A stretch of DNA of 64,000 bases from Dysidea avara (taxonomy: Eukaryota > Porifera > Demospongiae > Dictyoceratida > Dysideidae): contig NC_089284.1 in the NCBI RefSeq assembly GCF_963678975.1, positions 2,503,501 through 2,567,500 on the forward strand, written 5' to 3'. The notes beneath the pieces were generated by a model, which was not told the origin of the DNA, did not search any database, and saw nothing but the letters and a program-made list of their open reading frames with translations. Made by a program: the position numbers and the translations under genes. Each line of letters opens with the position of its first letter. The first letter of the stretch is position 1. Shown piece by piece: positions 46,149 through 59,000 of the stretch.

Positions 46149-47075
46149 TAAGCTGACTATGGGCACCAATTGAAAGACGACTTGTTGTAGTTCTTTGCTT
46201 GTATTTTTGTATGACATAAAGAACATGAAAACACTCCTTAACTTGCATACATGCTTAGCACTTACCAGTGTCACTAATTCTCTTGAAAGATATTAGTAGG
46301 GATTGGTAATTATACTTTAGGGAATATGTTTGTATGTAAACCAGGTACTATGCTGGCATTTCAATCAATTTAAACTTCAAGAGCAAGAAAATGTTGTTTT
46401 CAAAAATGCACGAGATATCAGATTACTCTAATATAGTAATCAGGTAGAATGAAGCACGTTTGTGTTCCAATGTAGCAGCTACTCTTGGCTGAATTAGATC
46501 GACTCGGGGTTGCCAGCTATTGTGATACAATTGAGATGAGTGTACTAGGCCACTATCTACCAATTTCATTGTCACCTTTTACGAACTGTGTGAATTTCAT
46601 TCAAAATGAGTTTACTACGACTAAATCTAGAAGTAAAAGGATCTTTGATTCAGCAGCAGCGATATCAATCTCTTCCTCTAGGAGGATATTTATGGCAAAG
46701 GACTGTCAAGAATGTTGTGTAGAGACTTGAACATTGCATTTGTATAATATAATTAATTTTTCTTTTTAATTGAGTGTATATGTAATGCTGTTTTTGTTTT
46801 GTTTTTTTTGTTACCCTTGCCATGCCCACTTGTGGGGCTTATATCGCCCTATTTGTGGTAACATGTGTCCGAGGATATAATTATACTGTTACTGTGTTTT
46901 TTCATCAATAAAATTGATGGTTTTCTCTCTCACCAGCTATAAAACATCAGAATGGGAACTAAGTTGTAGGCTAACAAATCAACAGTTGAATTGGAATAAC
47001 AAAATACATCAATTTTTTTACAAAAACGAACACATTCAAGCAATAAAAGCTAGGCAATGGGCAGCCATTGTTTGA
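46149..47075. other. Intergenic region between UBZ gene and P2X-2 3' end, with a transposon-like fragment
   Basis: Genes converge here. A + strand open stretch at 46485-46730 (words SVLGHYLPISLSPF and SAAAISISSSRRIFMA) reads like a conserved protein fragment often met in mobile-element ORFs, but has no ATG and no partner exons. AATAAA near 46911 is on the + strand. Confidence 0.45.
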
Positions 47076-50000
47076 TTATGTGTACCGCCTACGATGATTC
47101 TTACGATTTTTGTTCACACTGGAATGACTGGACTCATCTCCACTTGTATCATCATCCGTACGCTGGCTGCCAAGCAGGGGATCATCCTCCTGTGGGGGCA
47201 GTTTTGTTTTATTTGTGTCGTCTCCTGCAACAAAGAGTGATGCTCCTCCTTCAACATTCTGGTATTTTTTCTTTCTGTAATAATTTCTCTGTCGCAGCAC
47301 GTACAGTATGAAGATGTCTGAGATGACTGAAGCCTGTGAAGAAGACATGTACAACTTTAGTCTCAATAGTACCTATACAGTTTAATAATGCAGTGAAATG
47401 TACTTCTTCAAATTCAGGAAACAATAGAAAAACACATAAGGACACAGCATTTTTGGCCCCAACAGTTGTAATTTATAATTATGCTATTTCCTTCAAAATA
47501 TATATATATATATATACAACAAAATGTTTACAATTCCACAATAAAACTTAACAGGTACTTCATGAGGAAAATTTTGGCAAATAATTTAGCCTGCTGAATA
47601 AATTGCAGTACCAGGTTGAGCTTGAATTCACCAATGCCAAATGCAATTCAATTTGCTATTTGCCAAAGTGTCCCTCTGTATGATATTCAACTAACCAGTG
47701 CGAGAAGAGCAATACCAGATCCAATCTTTAAAATCAAAGCTGGAAATGAAAATTTTGCTCCCTGTGAGTTAAAAAAAGTTGGCAATACACATTTGTAGTT
47801 AGCTACCCACCAGTCCAGTGACTAAGATATTAATCCTGATACCATAAGCTTTGATTAACTCTCTCTGCAAGGTACCATCTGCAGCTCGCCATGAGTTAGC
47901 ATATCTGTAAAGATTTTCACATGTGCATATTGGAAAATATTTTGTTACCGAAAGTTGAACCCCGGTGAGAACTTGGCTTTAGGGTCATCTAGACGTCTGG
48001 CAGAGTAGACAGGAATGCAGTCCTCAGGGCCCTTATTCAAGTTACAATCCCAATCTATCTGAAGTCCTAGAACAGATCCCTGTAGAAGTTCAAATTTGCT
48101 ACACAACAAAGAATCCTTGCTTGATGTCTCGTTACCTGTGTAGCAAGGTCCTCAAAAGTGTATCTGTTCTCAAGCATGTTTATAATTTGCTGCACTGAAA
48201 TGATGGGGCAGAAATAACTTTCCCCCTCAAATCCAAACCGACATTCCCCTGTGATACCATTCCCCACATTACGCCTGCACGGGTAGCAGTATAAAGTAAT
48301 GCATACATACAAGCTACCTTACCGACGAAAAGAACTTGCTAAATTTGGAAACTGAATACTGTTCTTGATGAAAATGGTGAAGTTGCGTGCCCTTAGTAAC
48401 TTGGGCCCTGCATTGACACTGAAATATTAATAAACAGTACACGAATAAGCAGAATTGTAGAGACAAATTGGCACATAATTTTACCAAGAGTTCATAATAT
48501 AGTAGTGGACTCTTGATTTTACTCATCCAAGATGTGAAATGGTGCAGCCTTCAAGATTGGGTTTGAAAACTTGTGAAATCAAAAGGTGACCACAATGGCT
48601 GCAATGATGTTAAAGCCAATCAGTTGTAATAACAACAGCATCACCACATTATATTGCCGTTTCTTGGTTATCAACTTGATGTTTCAACTATGCTACTTGA
48701 ACCCTGGCTGTTTTCGCATGCTTCTTGTGGAAATCCCTGGTTCAAGAACTTCAACAATTTTTAGTAAGCATTCCTATAATCGGTTTGCCTGCATGTAGCT
48801 TGATTTTTCACTGTCTGACATCACTTCAGCCTTCAGTCTGACTGGTGCCTTTTGGCATACCACACCATGTCCCATTTCTTTATGCTGACAGTGAAAGTTG
48901 TCAGTTCATGGTACTGCATTAATGACTATGTGTGTTACAGAAAAACTATAAATTGTCCATAATTTCGTGCCATGCCTTCTAACACAACAGCCACAGTAAG
49001 TTCTAGACTAGACAGTTCTCCAAGTGTACATTTGTCAAAAAATAAGCAAACGGCTACATTACTTATAAGTGATTATATGTTAGTGGTACAATAGTAACCT
49101 CCCTCTATAATATTATAATTGTAATGATCATTATACTTGTAACTCCAACAGATAAGGCTGAAACTTTAATTAATGTACCATTAATTTTTCACTTTAGAAG
49201 CCATAATGGAATATGCTAACTAGTCAGGTTTTTGTTCAGCACTCTCTATAGTAGTAGGTACTACTCACGTCATATTTTTGTCTTCTTCCTCAAGTGGACA
49301 CCATGCATTTACGAGACAATGACCAGAATCATTGTCACAATCACCAGTCAGCCTCCCTATATGACATATAATAACTATATACATGAGTTGTAGTGACCAC
49401 ACCTACCATTTCTAGAAAAGGATCCCTCTGAACAACTGACGGTGTCGTTGCAACTAACACTTTTCTGCAATATGACAGTTATAGTGGCAATGTTATATTG
49501 TATGGATAATTTAGGAATTTGATAATTTATTTGAGTAAATACACAGCAGGATGGAACCATAGCCCCACTCTTAAATATGTGGTGAAACCAAAAAAATGTC
49601 AGTCCAGTAGTCCAGTCCAGTGATTACACACTACCCCAAATGTAGTATAATTAAGAGCCGTTACTATTCAGTGGACTGGACTACTGGACTGACATAATTA
49701 TTCTTATTGCACATTGTTGTTAAGTCTACAGCACTTACTCCTTACCCTGGTCTATAGTTACAGTGATAGTTAACCAGCAATTACCTTGATACCATGATAT
49801 CCTTAGAGCAAATTCTAGGATGTTAATCTGAGATACGAGCACAACTGAAGAATTCTTTTTAGCACTAGCTGGCTTAGTGTATACTATATGACCAAATTTA
49901 TTAGAATCACACCGTACAGGCTTGCACTTGGGCTTGTAGCTCTATTGCCAATCTATTGCTAGTTAACTACTGCTGCATCATTACATCACTGTATACATGG

Positions 50001-53000
50001 GTAAGAAGAGTATCATACATTATGATAGTACTGTATATAGTAGGGACCACAAAGGTTTGGCTGTGGCCCTGAAAAACATCACCCAAAAACCAGCCTCACT
50101 TTCCCTGACTAAGCCCAAACAAGCCTTCAGATCAATCTGAAACACTTTCAACAAGTTGCTATGAATATTTTAAAACAATTTATTAAATGGAATTTTCCAT
50201 TGACTGAGTAACTGGACTGATGCCTTCAGACAAGCGTAACTCAATAATGGCTAAGGCTACGAGCTTCACTGTTCGACGAAAGGTGTCAACTTGGTGGTAG
50301 CGCGTGATGGTTTCCCTTCATAATGGAAATCATCCGTATTTTTCAAAGTGGTCACTTTTGATTGCAGAGGTGCTTTCAAACAGTTTTTGATTCGTAATGC
50401 TATGTAACGGGTTGAACATAGCTGACAACAAAACGTGTTGGATACTTCACTTTTCAGACAATAATTGGGCATGTGGTGCCATTTCTTTCCTTTGATGCAG
50501 TATGTGTGGGTTTACCAGTCATAATAATTTTATTTTACAAAAAAAGTTAACAAACAAGTACACAATAAAATTTAATTTTCAACTAGAGTAGGAACCACAG
50601 CACATCGATAAAAAGTACTGAAACAAGCTGGAGCAGTGCACAATAGTAAAACAATAAGAAGTGTTATATCCCTACTTTGCATTTCCATTATGATATTTTG
50701 AGCACAGTACTTCTTATTATTTCACTATGATATCGTGCACTACTCCAGCTTTTTATCGATGTACTGTGGTCCCTACTTTTTTTAGTTGAAAATTCCAATT
50801 TTTTGTGTATTTGTATACTGTAGAATAATAAACAGTAGTGATTTGTGTACTCATATTCAATGTTTAGTAGTGGGTCAAATGGCCCTTAACTATTTACAGC
50901 ACTTGTATTTTCTTTATCCTGGTATACAGTAGCACTGCAGCAACGATGGCTAACCAAAGATCAACTTGCTAATGATTTGTCCTAGAATGATATCGAATAA
51001 GCTCTATATAGGGATGCTGTACACTCTGAGATGCAAGCCATTTGTCCTCCTTTCTAACATACAAAATCATCACAAAACTACAGAGTTGTTTCTACAATCA
51101 TGATTGTTCTTTGCATGTGGCTAGCTGGTCTACTATATATACCTAGAATTGCATTGCACAAGCTTGCTGCTTTATTATCAGTGAGACCTTACCTATTACT
51201 ATCACAATGCTGCAGAATTACTATTTAGAAAATGGTATGTTAGCAATGCTTTGAAGTTTGATTAAAATAGAAGTTTTTCTTATTCACGAAGAGACTCCAC
51301 CACAAGTCTCTTAGTACTAAGAGACTCGCGGCTAACCACGTTAGTTAATTAGTTATCCCCCCAAAAAAACACCTTTGCTGTAAAAAAAGGCGCGTCCAAG
51401 AAACTACAAGTATCTGTAACCCAATGTAAAACGGATAAGCTGTAGAAAAACACTCCATGACATTAATGGGTAACTGAAAGAGCTTATAGAGCGGCCAAGA
51501 ATCAATAATGTTACTACAACTGACTATGATTACCAAAGAATACCTTGGCTGTAGAACAGGTAAATAAAAGTAACTGGCAACCAAAACAGCTGATATCTGA
51601 AGTGGCCAAGAATAAAAGTTAAGTTGATACAACTTACTACAATTCTTAACTTGCAACATTGAATCCTAATCATTCAACTGTGTTCTATACATTCACCCTT
51701 GCTACATCCTAAATTAATTCTTTGTAACTCTAATTGGCTGGTAATTTGGCCGCCTTTTTTTCTTTACTCTGACTATTGAAAAAGGCGGCCAAATTACCAG
51801 CCAATTAGAGTTACAAAGAATTAATTTAGGATGTAGCAAGAGTGAATGTATAGAACACAGTTGAATGATTAGGATTCAATGTTGCAAGTTAAGAATTGTA
51901 GTAAGTTGTATCAACTTAACTTTTATTCTTGGCCACTTCAGATATCAGCTGTTTTGGTTGCCAGTTACTTTTATTTACCTGTTCTACAGCCAAGGTATTC
52001 TTTGGTAATCATAGTCAGTTGTAGTAACATTATTGATTCTTGGCCGCTCTATAAGCTCTTTCAGTTACCCATTAATGTCATGGAGTGTTTTTCTACAGCT
52101 TATCTGTTTTACATTGGGTTACAGATACTTGGACGTACCTTTTTTTACAGCAAAGGTGTTTTGGGGGGGGGGGGGGGATATCACTAATTGTTGTCAGTTA
52201 TATAATTTACAGACCCAATGTTCAAGCTATGGGGGGTGTATGATGAATTCTGCCTTGTAGAGGTGTTGCAACCAAACAGAAATCTGCTGATAGGTGGTGA
52301 GCATATAACCTACATTCCTCTAGTAGTTATTTATTTTTTTCTTAGGACAAGGGCCAGCGGAAATTACTGGTCATGCCAAGCAATAATGGCTACAGTCATG
52401 GTAACCAAAGATGTGTGTAAAGCATTTATTTGCAAAGCATGCTTTTCTAGGTGATCTTGGGGAATGCCACCACCTTGAAATAGCAACTCTGAGATTGCAT
52501 CTGGGATCTGGGAGTGTTTTCAGACAGATATGTAAATATTCAGTTATATTGTTCAATGACTGTTCTATTAGAGTATTTTATTGCCTGACTGTTCTATTAG
52601 AGTATTTATTGCTTGACTGTTCTATTGAAGTATACCAATCATTCTGTACTTGTCAATGAATAAAACCTGCTATGACCACTGCCACAGTGCCATGAGGACG
52701 ACCTATCAACTTGGTTTGCCACTCATAGAGTTAGATGCTTTGCTAAGGGTTATGAAAGAGATCACAAACATCGTACTATTATTTTTATTTCACTATATAC
52801 AAACACACGCTTACATCATATACAAGCACAATATGCACACAAAATGTGCAAACACTATACACACATGTTCACAAACATACACCACATATTGGTTGTCACG
52901 GTACTCAAGTTAATATCACATCTCTTGTGAAATGCTCTTGTAGGAGAGATGGTAGTGCCTTTACTTGGTGCTAAAAATTTCTTGCAGAAAAGAAAATTGT

Positions 53001-56000
53001 GTTGTAGATACTGTTTAGTGCCGGTTAATTACACATCACTCCATAGTTAAGCCATGAGGATATCCAAGCAAGTGTCTTTGGTGTTGCGACTGATGTTCCA
53101 AGTTAGTTGTATGTGTGTTTAATTTAAGGTTCAGTTTAGTGCCTGCTTGTTCTTTTACAGGTCTCACTTAACCTTGTGTCGTCATGCAGACGTCTGAATA
53201 TTGTGCAAGCTCTGTGGAACAACCCCAACTCATATACACAATCATTGACAACCACGAACCACATGCATATGTACATTCAAGCAATCTGTTACAAAAGTTG
53301 AAAGCCACAACACAAGCTAATACCAGCAAACCATGAACCACATTCCAGCAATTTGTTACAAACTTTGTTGCACCATGGTACGTGCATAATGATCAATTAA
53401 TGAAAGCCACAACACAAGCTCCATGGTGCATTAATGGAAATAAATAAGTTCCACCTGATTGACAATTATCACGTGACCTATTAAGGGGATATCCCTTGGA
53501 AAGACCCTGCACAGTAACACTTCAAGAGAAAAGTGAATGACACTTGATACACCGCGTGATTTATATATATTATTGATGGCAGTCCATGTCTTGTAGAATA
53601 TTATTAAACACTAAAATACATTACAGTACGAGTACCGCATTGTACAGCCATAACCAAGAACAAGTTCCACTTGACTGACAATGATCATGTGGCCTATTTA
53701 GGGGAAATCTCTTGGAAAGTCCCTGTAACACCTCAAGTGAATACACGTGATACGCGGTTTACATTAATTATTGATGGCAGTCCATGTCTTGAGAGGACTG
53801 AATACTACTAAATATACTGGATTTCAATGGAGCGGCGAAGCGTACTTAACTGGTTTGAAACTAAGATACATAGAGTCTACACCACTTGAAGAAGAACGTC
53901 GAGTGGATATTAAAGAGTCGCCGGCGAGAATACTGATGTCCTCAGCTCTTCGTGGAGGTTCAGTAACGAAAAGAGGAGTGGAGGTTCAGTAACGAAACGA
54001 GGAGTGTAAGTTCAGAAATGAAAGGAGGAGTGAAAAAAAAATGAAGCTAGTGTACAAAGTGCCACATGTATTCACACTGATTGACCGTGTGTATGCGATT
54101 GGTTTTTAGACTGTCAGACGTCTGCACTGACTAGTACAAGTTCACTGAGACCAAGCTGAAAACTTCTGTGATGGTGCCAAGTTGAGTAGCAGCAAGTACC
54201 AATATTTTCCTGCTTGAAATTATATCTCATGGATGGATTGTTAACAAGGCGTACTCATACAGACCAAACAGTTTTCAGTATTGTCACTGTAGTGCCAATT
54301 TAGAAGCCCTGGAACTAGGTGGAAGAAGTAAGGTAATCTACATGATGCTTGTACAAAAATACTCTTTCACATTGCACACTGGTCTTTATGTACAGTGAAA
54401 CCTGTCTAATCAGGACAGTATGTAGTAAGGTCACTGCTGGGCCAACTTGTGAATCCTCAAACGTATTACTTCAAGGGTGTGATGAATTTTCAGGTCCTCA
54501 AATTTTGTATTACCTCAAGATGTGATGAATTCCCCAAATCTGTCATTTACATAAAAAGTGACAGATTTTTAGCTGTATTGTATTTAATGCCCGCCTGTCA
54601 ATTTTACAAGTACAGGGTACTTGATCATAGCATGCGGTTCTCTTACTAGCAGTACTACATGCATAACTTGGCTGGAGCTGCTCTAAACTTGGCAATTAAG
54701 ATCAAGGTTTGGGGGGGGGGGGGGGGGGGAAGTAGACAAAGGAATTTTATAATGTTATGTAGTTCTCAATTGTCAGGTGTACGTGGATTGTAGTAACATC
54801 AAGGACATTGTGGATCTTCAGGTCAGCAGTGCTACATGCATAACCTGCTCTAAACTTGGCAACTAAGATCAAGGTTTGGGGGGGTAAGTAGACAAAGGAA
54901 TTTTATAATGTTGTGTGTTCTTTAGTTCTCAATTGTCACGTGTACGTGGACTGTACACCAAGTGTGCGTGGACTGCAAGGACGTTGTGGATCTTCAGGTC
55001 AGTCTGTGTGTATACTAAGAAATTTTTGTATTACCTCAAGGGTGTGATGAATTTTCAGATCCCCAAATCTGTCATTTGTGTAAAAAGTGACAGATTTTTA
55101 GCTGTATTGTATTTAATGCCCTGTCAATTTTACAGGTACAGGGTACTTGGTCATAGCATGCAGTTCTCTCACTAGCAGTGGTACATACGTAAAAATCAAG
55201 GTTCGGGGGAATAATTTATATAGATAGATAATGTTATGTGTGTTCTTTAGTTCTCAATTGTCAAGTGTACGTGGACAATGAGGCCTGATAAGATCTTGGC
55301 ATTATATCTCAGTTGATTACAATCTTCTGAATTTCCAGGATGAGGCATACAGTTGCGATGGAACTAACTACAGTGGAACCTGTCTTAGTGGTCACCTGTA
55401 CAGAAAGGCCACCTCTTTAAAAAGACCAGCTTTAAATTCCCGTGAGAAGTTTATACACTAATTTACCTGTCTAAAGCAGCCACCTGCCTATAAGGCCAAG
55501 AAATCTTGGCCCAAAGGTGACCGGCTTAGACAGTTTCCACTATATCCCATTTTATTGTCAGAAGTTTATTGTTAATGTCACAAACAATTACTATAATATA
55601 TTTGCTTATGTAACATGTGTATTAATTAAATGACATGCATGACGAAAGCCACGATGGGAGTGACTACTTGCTGTTAGGGTGGGTAATGCTATGTAACAAG
55701 CTGGTTTGAGCACCATCAGAACACACAACACACCATGTGTGGTGTGGCAACAAGAATTATGCGAACACCTTCTCTAGTGACACTACGTTCTTGATGCTTT
55801 CACACTTGTTTATAAGACATCTGCCAATTATCAACGCACGCATGAGGCGTGGCACTAAATGGAGTTTAAAAGATTTCTGCTTAAAACACCTTCCCTAGGG
55901 AACTTATGGTTCTACACGCTTTCACAACTTGTTTATCAGACATTAGGGCTTGTGTCCACATCGTGTCTTTAAAAGTTATTGTAGGGATTAGAGGTTTGAT

Positions 56001-59000
56001 CGAAGAAAATACGCGTATGAACAAACCAGGATTAGATAATGTCAGTGCTAGATGGACTGTACAAACATGGGTAAGTTGACTGGTATAAGGTGACGCTAGG
56101 TGTAACACAAGGTTGAGAAATAAAGCGAAATATGTCTAAACATGCGTTTAATACTGGTCGCAAAAAAACTACTACTACTACTACGAGAAAAGATTTTTTT
56201 ATTACGTAATGCAATACAAACCTATTGAGAGATGTTGCATAATTCAGGGTTAATATTGCAAAACCGTCCCTACACGTAAATAATTCACAGTAGTGGCTGC
56301 GCGTCTTTTAATTGGGCGTGCGCTTTGTAGTTTCTTGGCCGCGCGCCTCACTACCGTGAGTCTTGATCCACACCAAAAATTTATTGTTAATCACTGAAAT
56401 ATTGTCAACAAAACAATAGTACAACCAAACATGTTCTTCACCACCCTATTCCGGTGCGGGAGGGTTAACTAGAGTGCCAAAGCAGGTATTGGTGTCTTAC
56501 TTTCTTAGAAAATGGGCTAGCTGCGTTGCTGCGCGACATAACAAGCCAGCACCATTATACAGTAATTTTGCTAGCTATCCGGTCTCTCTCCACTTTCACT
56601 TCTTTTACATGAGGCACGGTGATGCCATTGATTCTCCCTCGTGGTATAGACTTGCCTTGAATAGTTGCAAGGATACTCTGGCGTCTAGTCAAACGTCTCA
56701 ATCACGATACAACCTTACAGTTGCTACTGTCGCTAATTTTTCACAGATTTCTCTTACTCAAACTGATGCAGTTCTTGTTGATAGCAGTATGTATCACCAA
56801 TAAAAGTGCTGTTTCAGTGATTAAACCTTGAGAGGAAAGTAAATTAGCCTTCCCATGCAGCCTTATACATGACACCGTCGCTAGCAATGGTGCGAGGCAT
56901 AGCTATGATGTCCTTTTCACTGCTGGCAGACCATTTTTAAAACAGTAAGACACTCCAAACTAGCACCTTCAAAGTATAAACGTCCTCAGAGTCGGTGTTA
57001 GAATGATGCAATAAAAACCTCGGATCCGCCTCGGTTTTCATTGCATCATTCTAACACCACCTCCTCAGACGTTTATACTTCGAAGATGCTAGTTTGGAAT
57101 GTCTTACTATATAGTTATACAACGGCCACGAGTGCTCTGCCTGATATAAACGCATGAGCCTGAGGGCCGTCAGGCCCGAAGGCAAGTGCGTTTATACAGG
57201 CAGAGCACGAGTGCACGTTGTATAACTGTTATGTACCATTCACCTAATAGGTGGGGAGAGTCTCACAAGACAGCTGTAACACTTACAAAGGCCAGGTTTC
57301 TAACATCGATTGTGGGTAACCAAGCCTGACGTTGCGATGACGTTCCCCCTGCAGTACTGCAGCCACCTGAGATATTGAAAGCTAGTACGCTATGGGTTAT
57401 ATCACTAACCTGCATTCGCTGTTCCACTCTCATCATGTAGTGCTCAGCATGCTAGCGTGCCATATATAGACTAAGCACCAGACTAATCGCCATAGTGATT
57501 CTCTCAAGTGAAAAAAAGCAGCTAAATAGACGGTTTAAACAAAACCTAACTACTAAACGATACTAGTCTAATTCTTACTATTCACACTGGCTAAACTCGG
57601 ATCTGGTGGCATGACAAAACTGGTTACCACAATCGAACGTAAAGGTTAGTATTATTTAGAATATATTTGTTTTATTGAGTCATTGTCGAAGTGGACTACA
57701 GTTTAATCTGGGCTAAGATGGCACCAGACTAGTAAGGTGTATAAGTACGTTTATATATGTAGACTAGAGTTGTGGCCACCCGCGTTGGCTTTTTCGATCG
57801 CCATTGGCTGCTTGTAAACATTATACGTATTGGTGACGTTATGGCCCACAATCGACCTTTACATGTCAGGCTATAAAAGAATTTGAGTGATCTGTGTAGT
57901 GCCTTTCCACCTATTAGGTGAGGTGTCGTAGTGGTCTTCGCCACCGGCACTTGTGCTATGCTGCACAAAACCACAGCCAGTGCAATATCTGTATATTGCA
58001 CTGCGGTCGGTGCATTATAACTTATAATGCACTCGTTGTGGTCTACAAAACCGCAACCAGTGGGTTATAAGTTATAATGCACTCGCTGCGGTCTGCAGCA
58101 GTGCAATATACAAATTATGGCACTGGCGGTGCCTTTGAACTGCCCACGCAGAGTGGTACATTGTACTATAACATACAAGGGTGAGGAATGTATAAATGCT
58201 AGCAAATAAATTAGATCAATTAGAGACCATAGAAAAAAAGTAGGGAAACAAGGGAGGTTGCCTACACTTGTACTAGTGGACATTTAGTATATCTGCAGGT
58301 ATAGGCACCTCTTTGTTCCCTACTTTTTCTATGATCCCTAATCAAACTTAAAATTCCTAATTTTTCCTTAGTTTACTTTTTTTTGTAACATAATTAGTGA
58401 AGCCATGCATACTGCATCAAAGAAAGAATGGAACTAGAGTTAATGTTTTTGTCTGAACATGTGCCCCAACTATCAATTATTGACAAAATAATTTTTTTCT
58501 TGAAATCCATACCAACTTTTAGGGTCACTTTTGGGACACTGCCAAGGCACCAGGAAGGTATTGTGAAGCTGGTTCTTGGGTGATATTAACCTCCATGCCT
58601 CATTACAAAGGGTGAAACAAAAGGACACACACACAACACACACCACTCACATCAACACAAACACCCTGTGTCTGATTGGTGATCCACATGTTAGTCATGA
58701 TGAAGACACTATTAGGAGACTATACACACAATTAACGGATAACGAGGTAACAACATCAGGGATGTGCCCAAGTTTAGAACAGTGATAGCTACAAGAGACA
58801 AGAAAAGTAAGATGAAATTTGTTGGGCCTAACTAGAGGCAAATCTGTAGTAGTTGGTAAGTGGTAGTGGTAGTTGTTTTATTAAGGTGCCAACCACTGTG
58901 GGCACATCCCTACAACACAACTGGAGACTCACTTGTGGAGGTATGATATAGTCAGATGCATCCCACACTCTCTCTCCAGCATTAGAGAAGTTTCCTGTCC

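Larger units (their letters stand above)
49465..58932. other. Long P2X intron interval (about 9.4 kb) filled with repeats
   Basis: Holds the elements listed separately between 49599 and 58340. A - strand open stretch of about 70 codons near 49750-49960 (words CDSNKFGHIVYTKPAS and ILEFALRISWYQG) has no ATG and no known family. The missing P2X exon 3 should be somewhere in here. A + frame at 56474-56805 is not recognised. Confidence 0.5.

Noticed and set aside
49750-49960. Stop-free - strand stretch as P2X exon 3
   Set aside because: Its content (CDSNKFGHIVYTK...) does not match the P2X exon 3 pattern, and none of its donors gives the required phase 0.
53340-53420. Possible P2X exon 3 on the - strand (reads FVTN)
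   Set aside because: The same words recur in the adjacent duplicated copy, so it is repeat sequence; no acceptor/donor pair in phase 0.
53771-53992. + strand frame of 73 codons
   Set aside because: Most of it is direct duplication and a short tandem repeat.
56474-56805. + strand open frame of 109 codons with ATG
   Set aside because: No recognised motif, no splice partners, lies within a repeat-rich intron interval. It could be a small gene, but I cannot support it.
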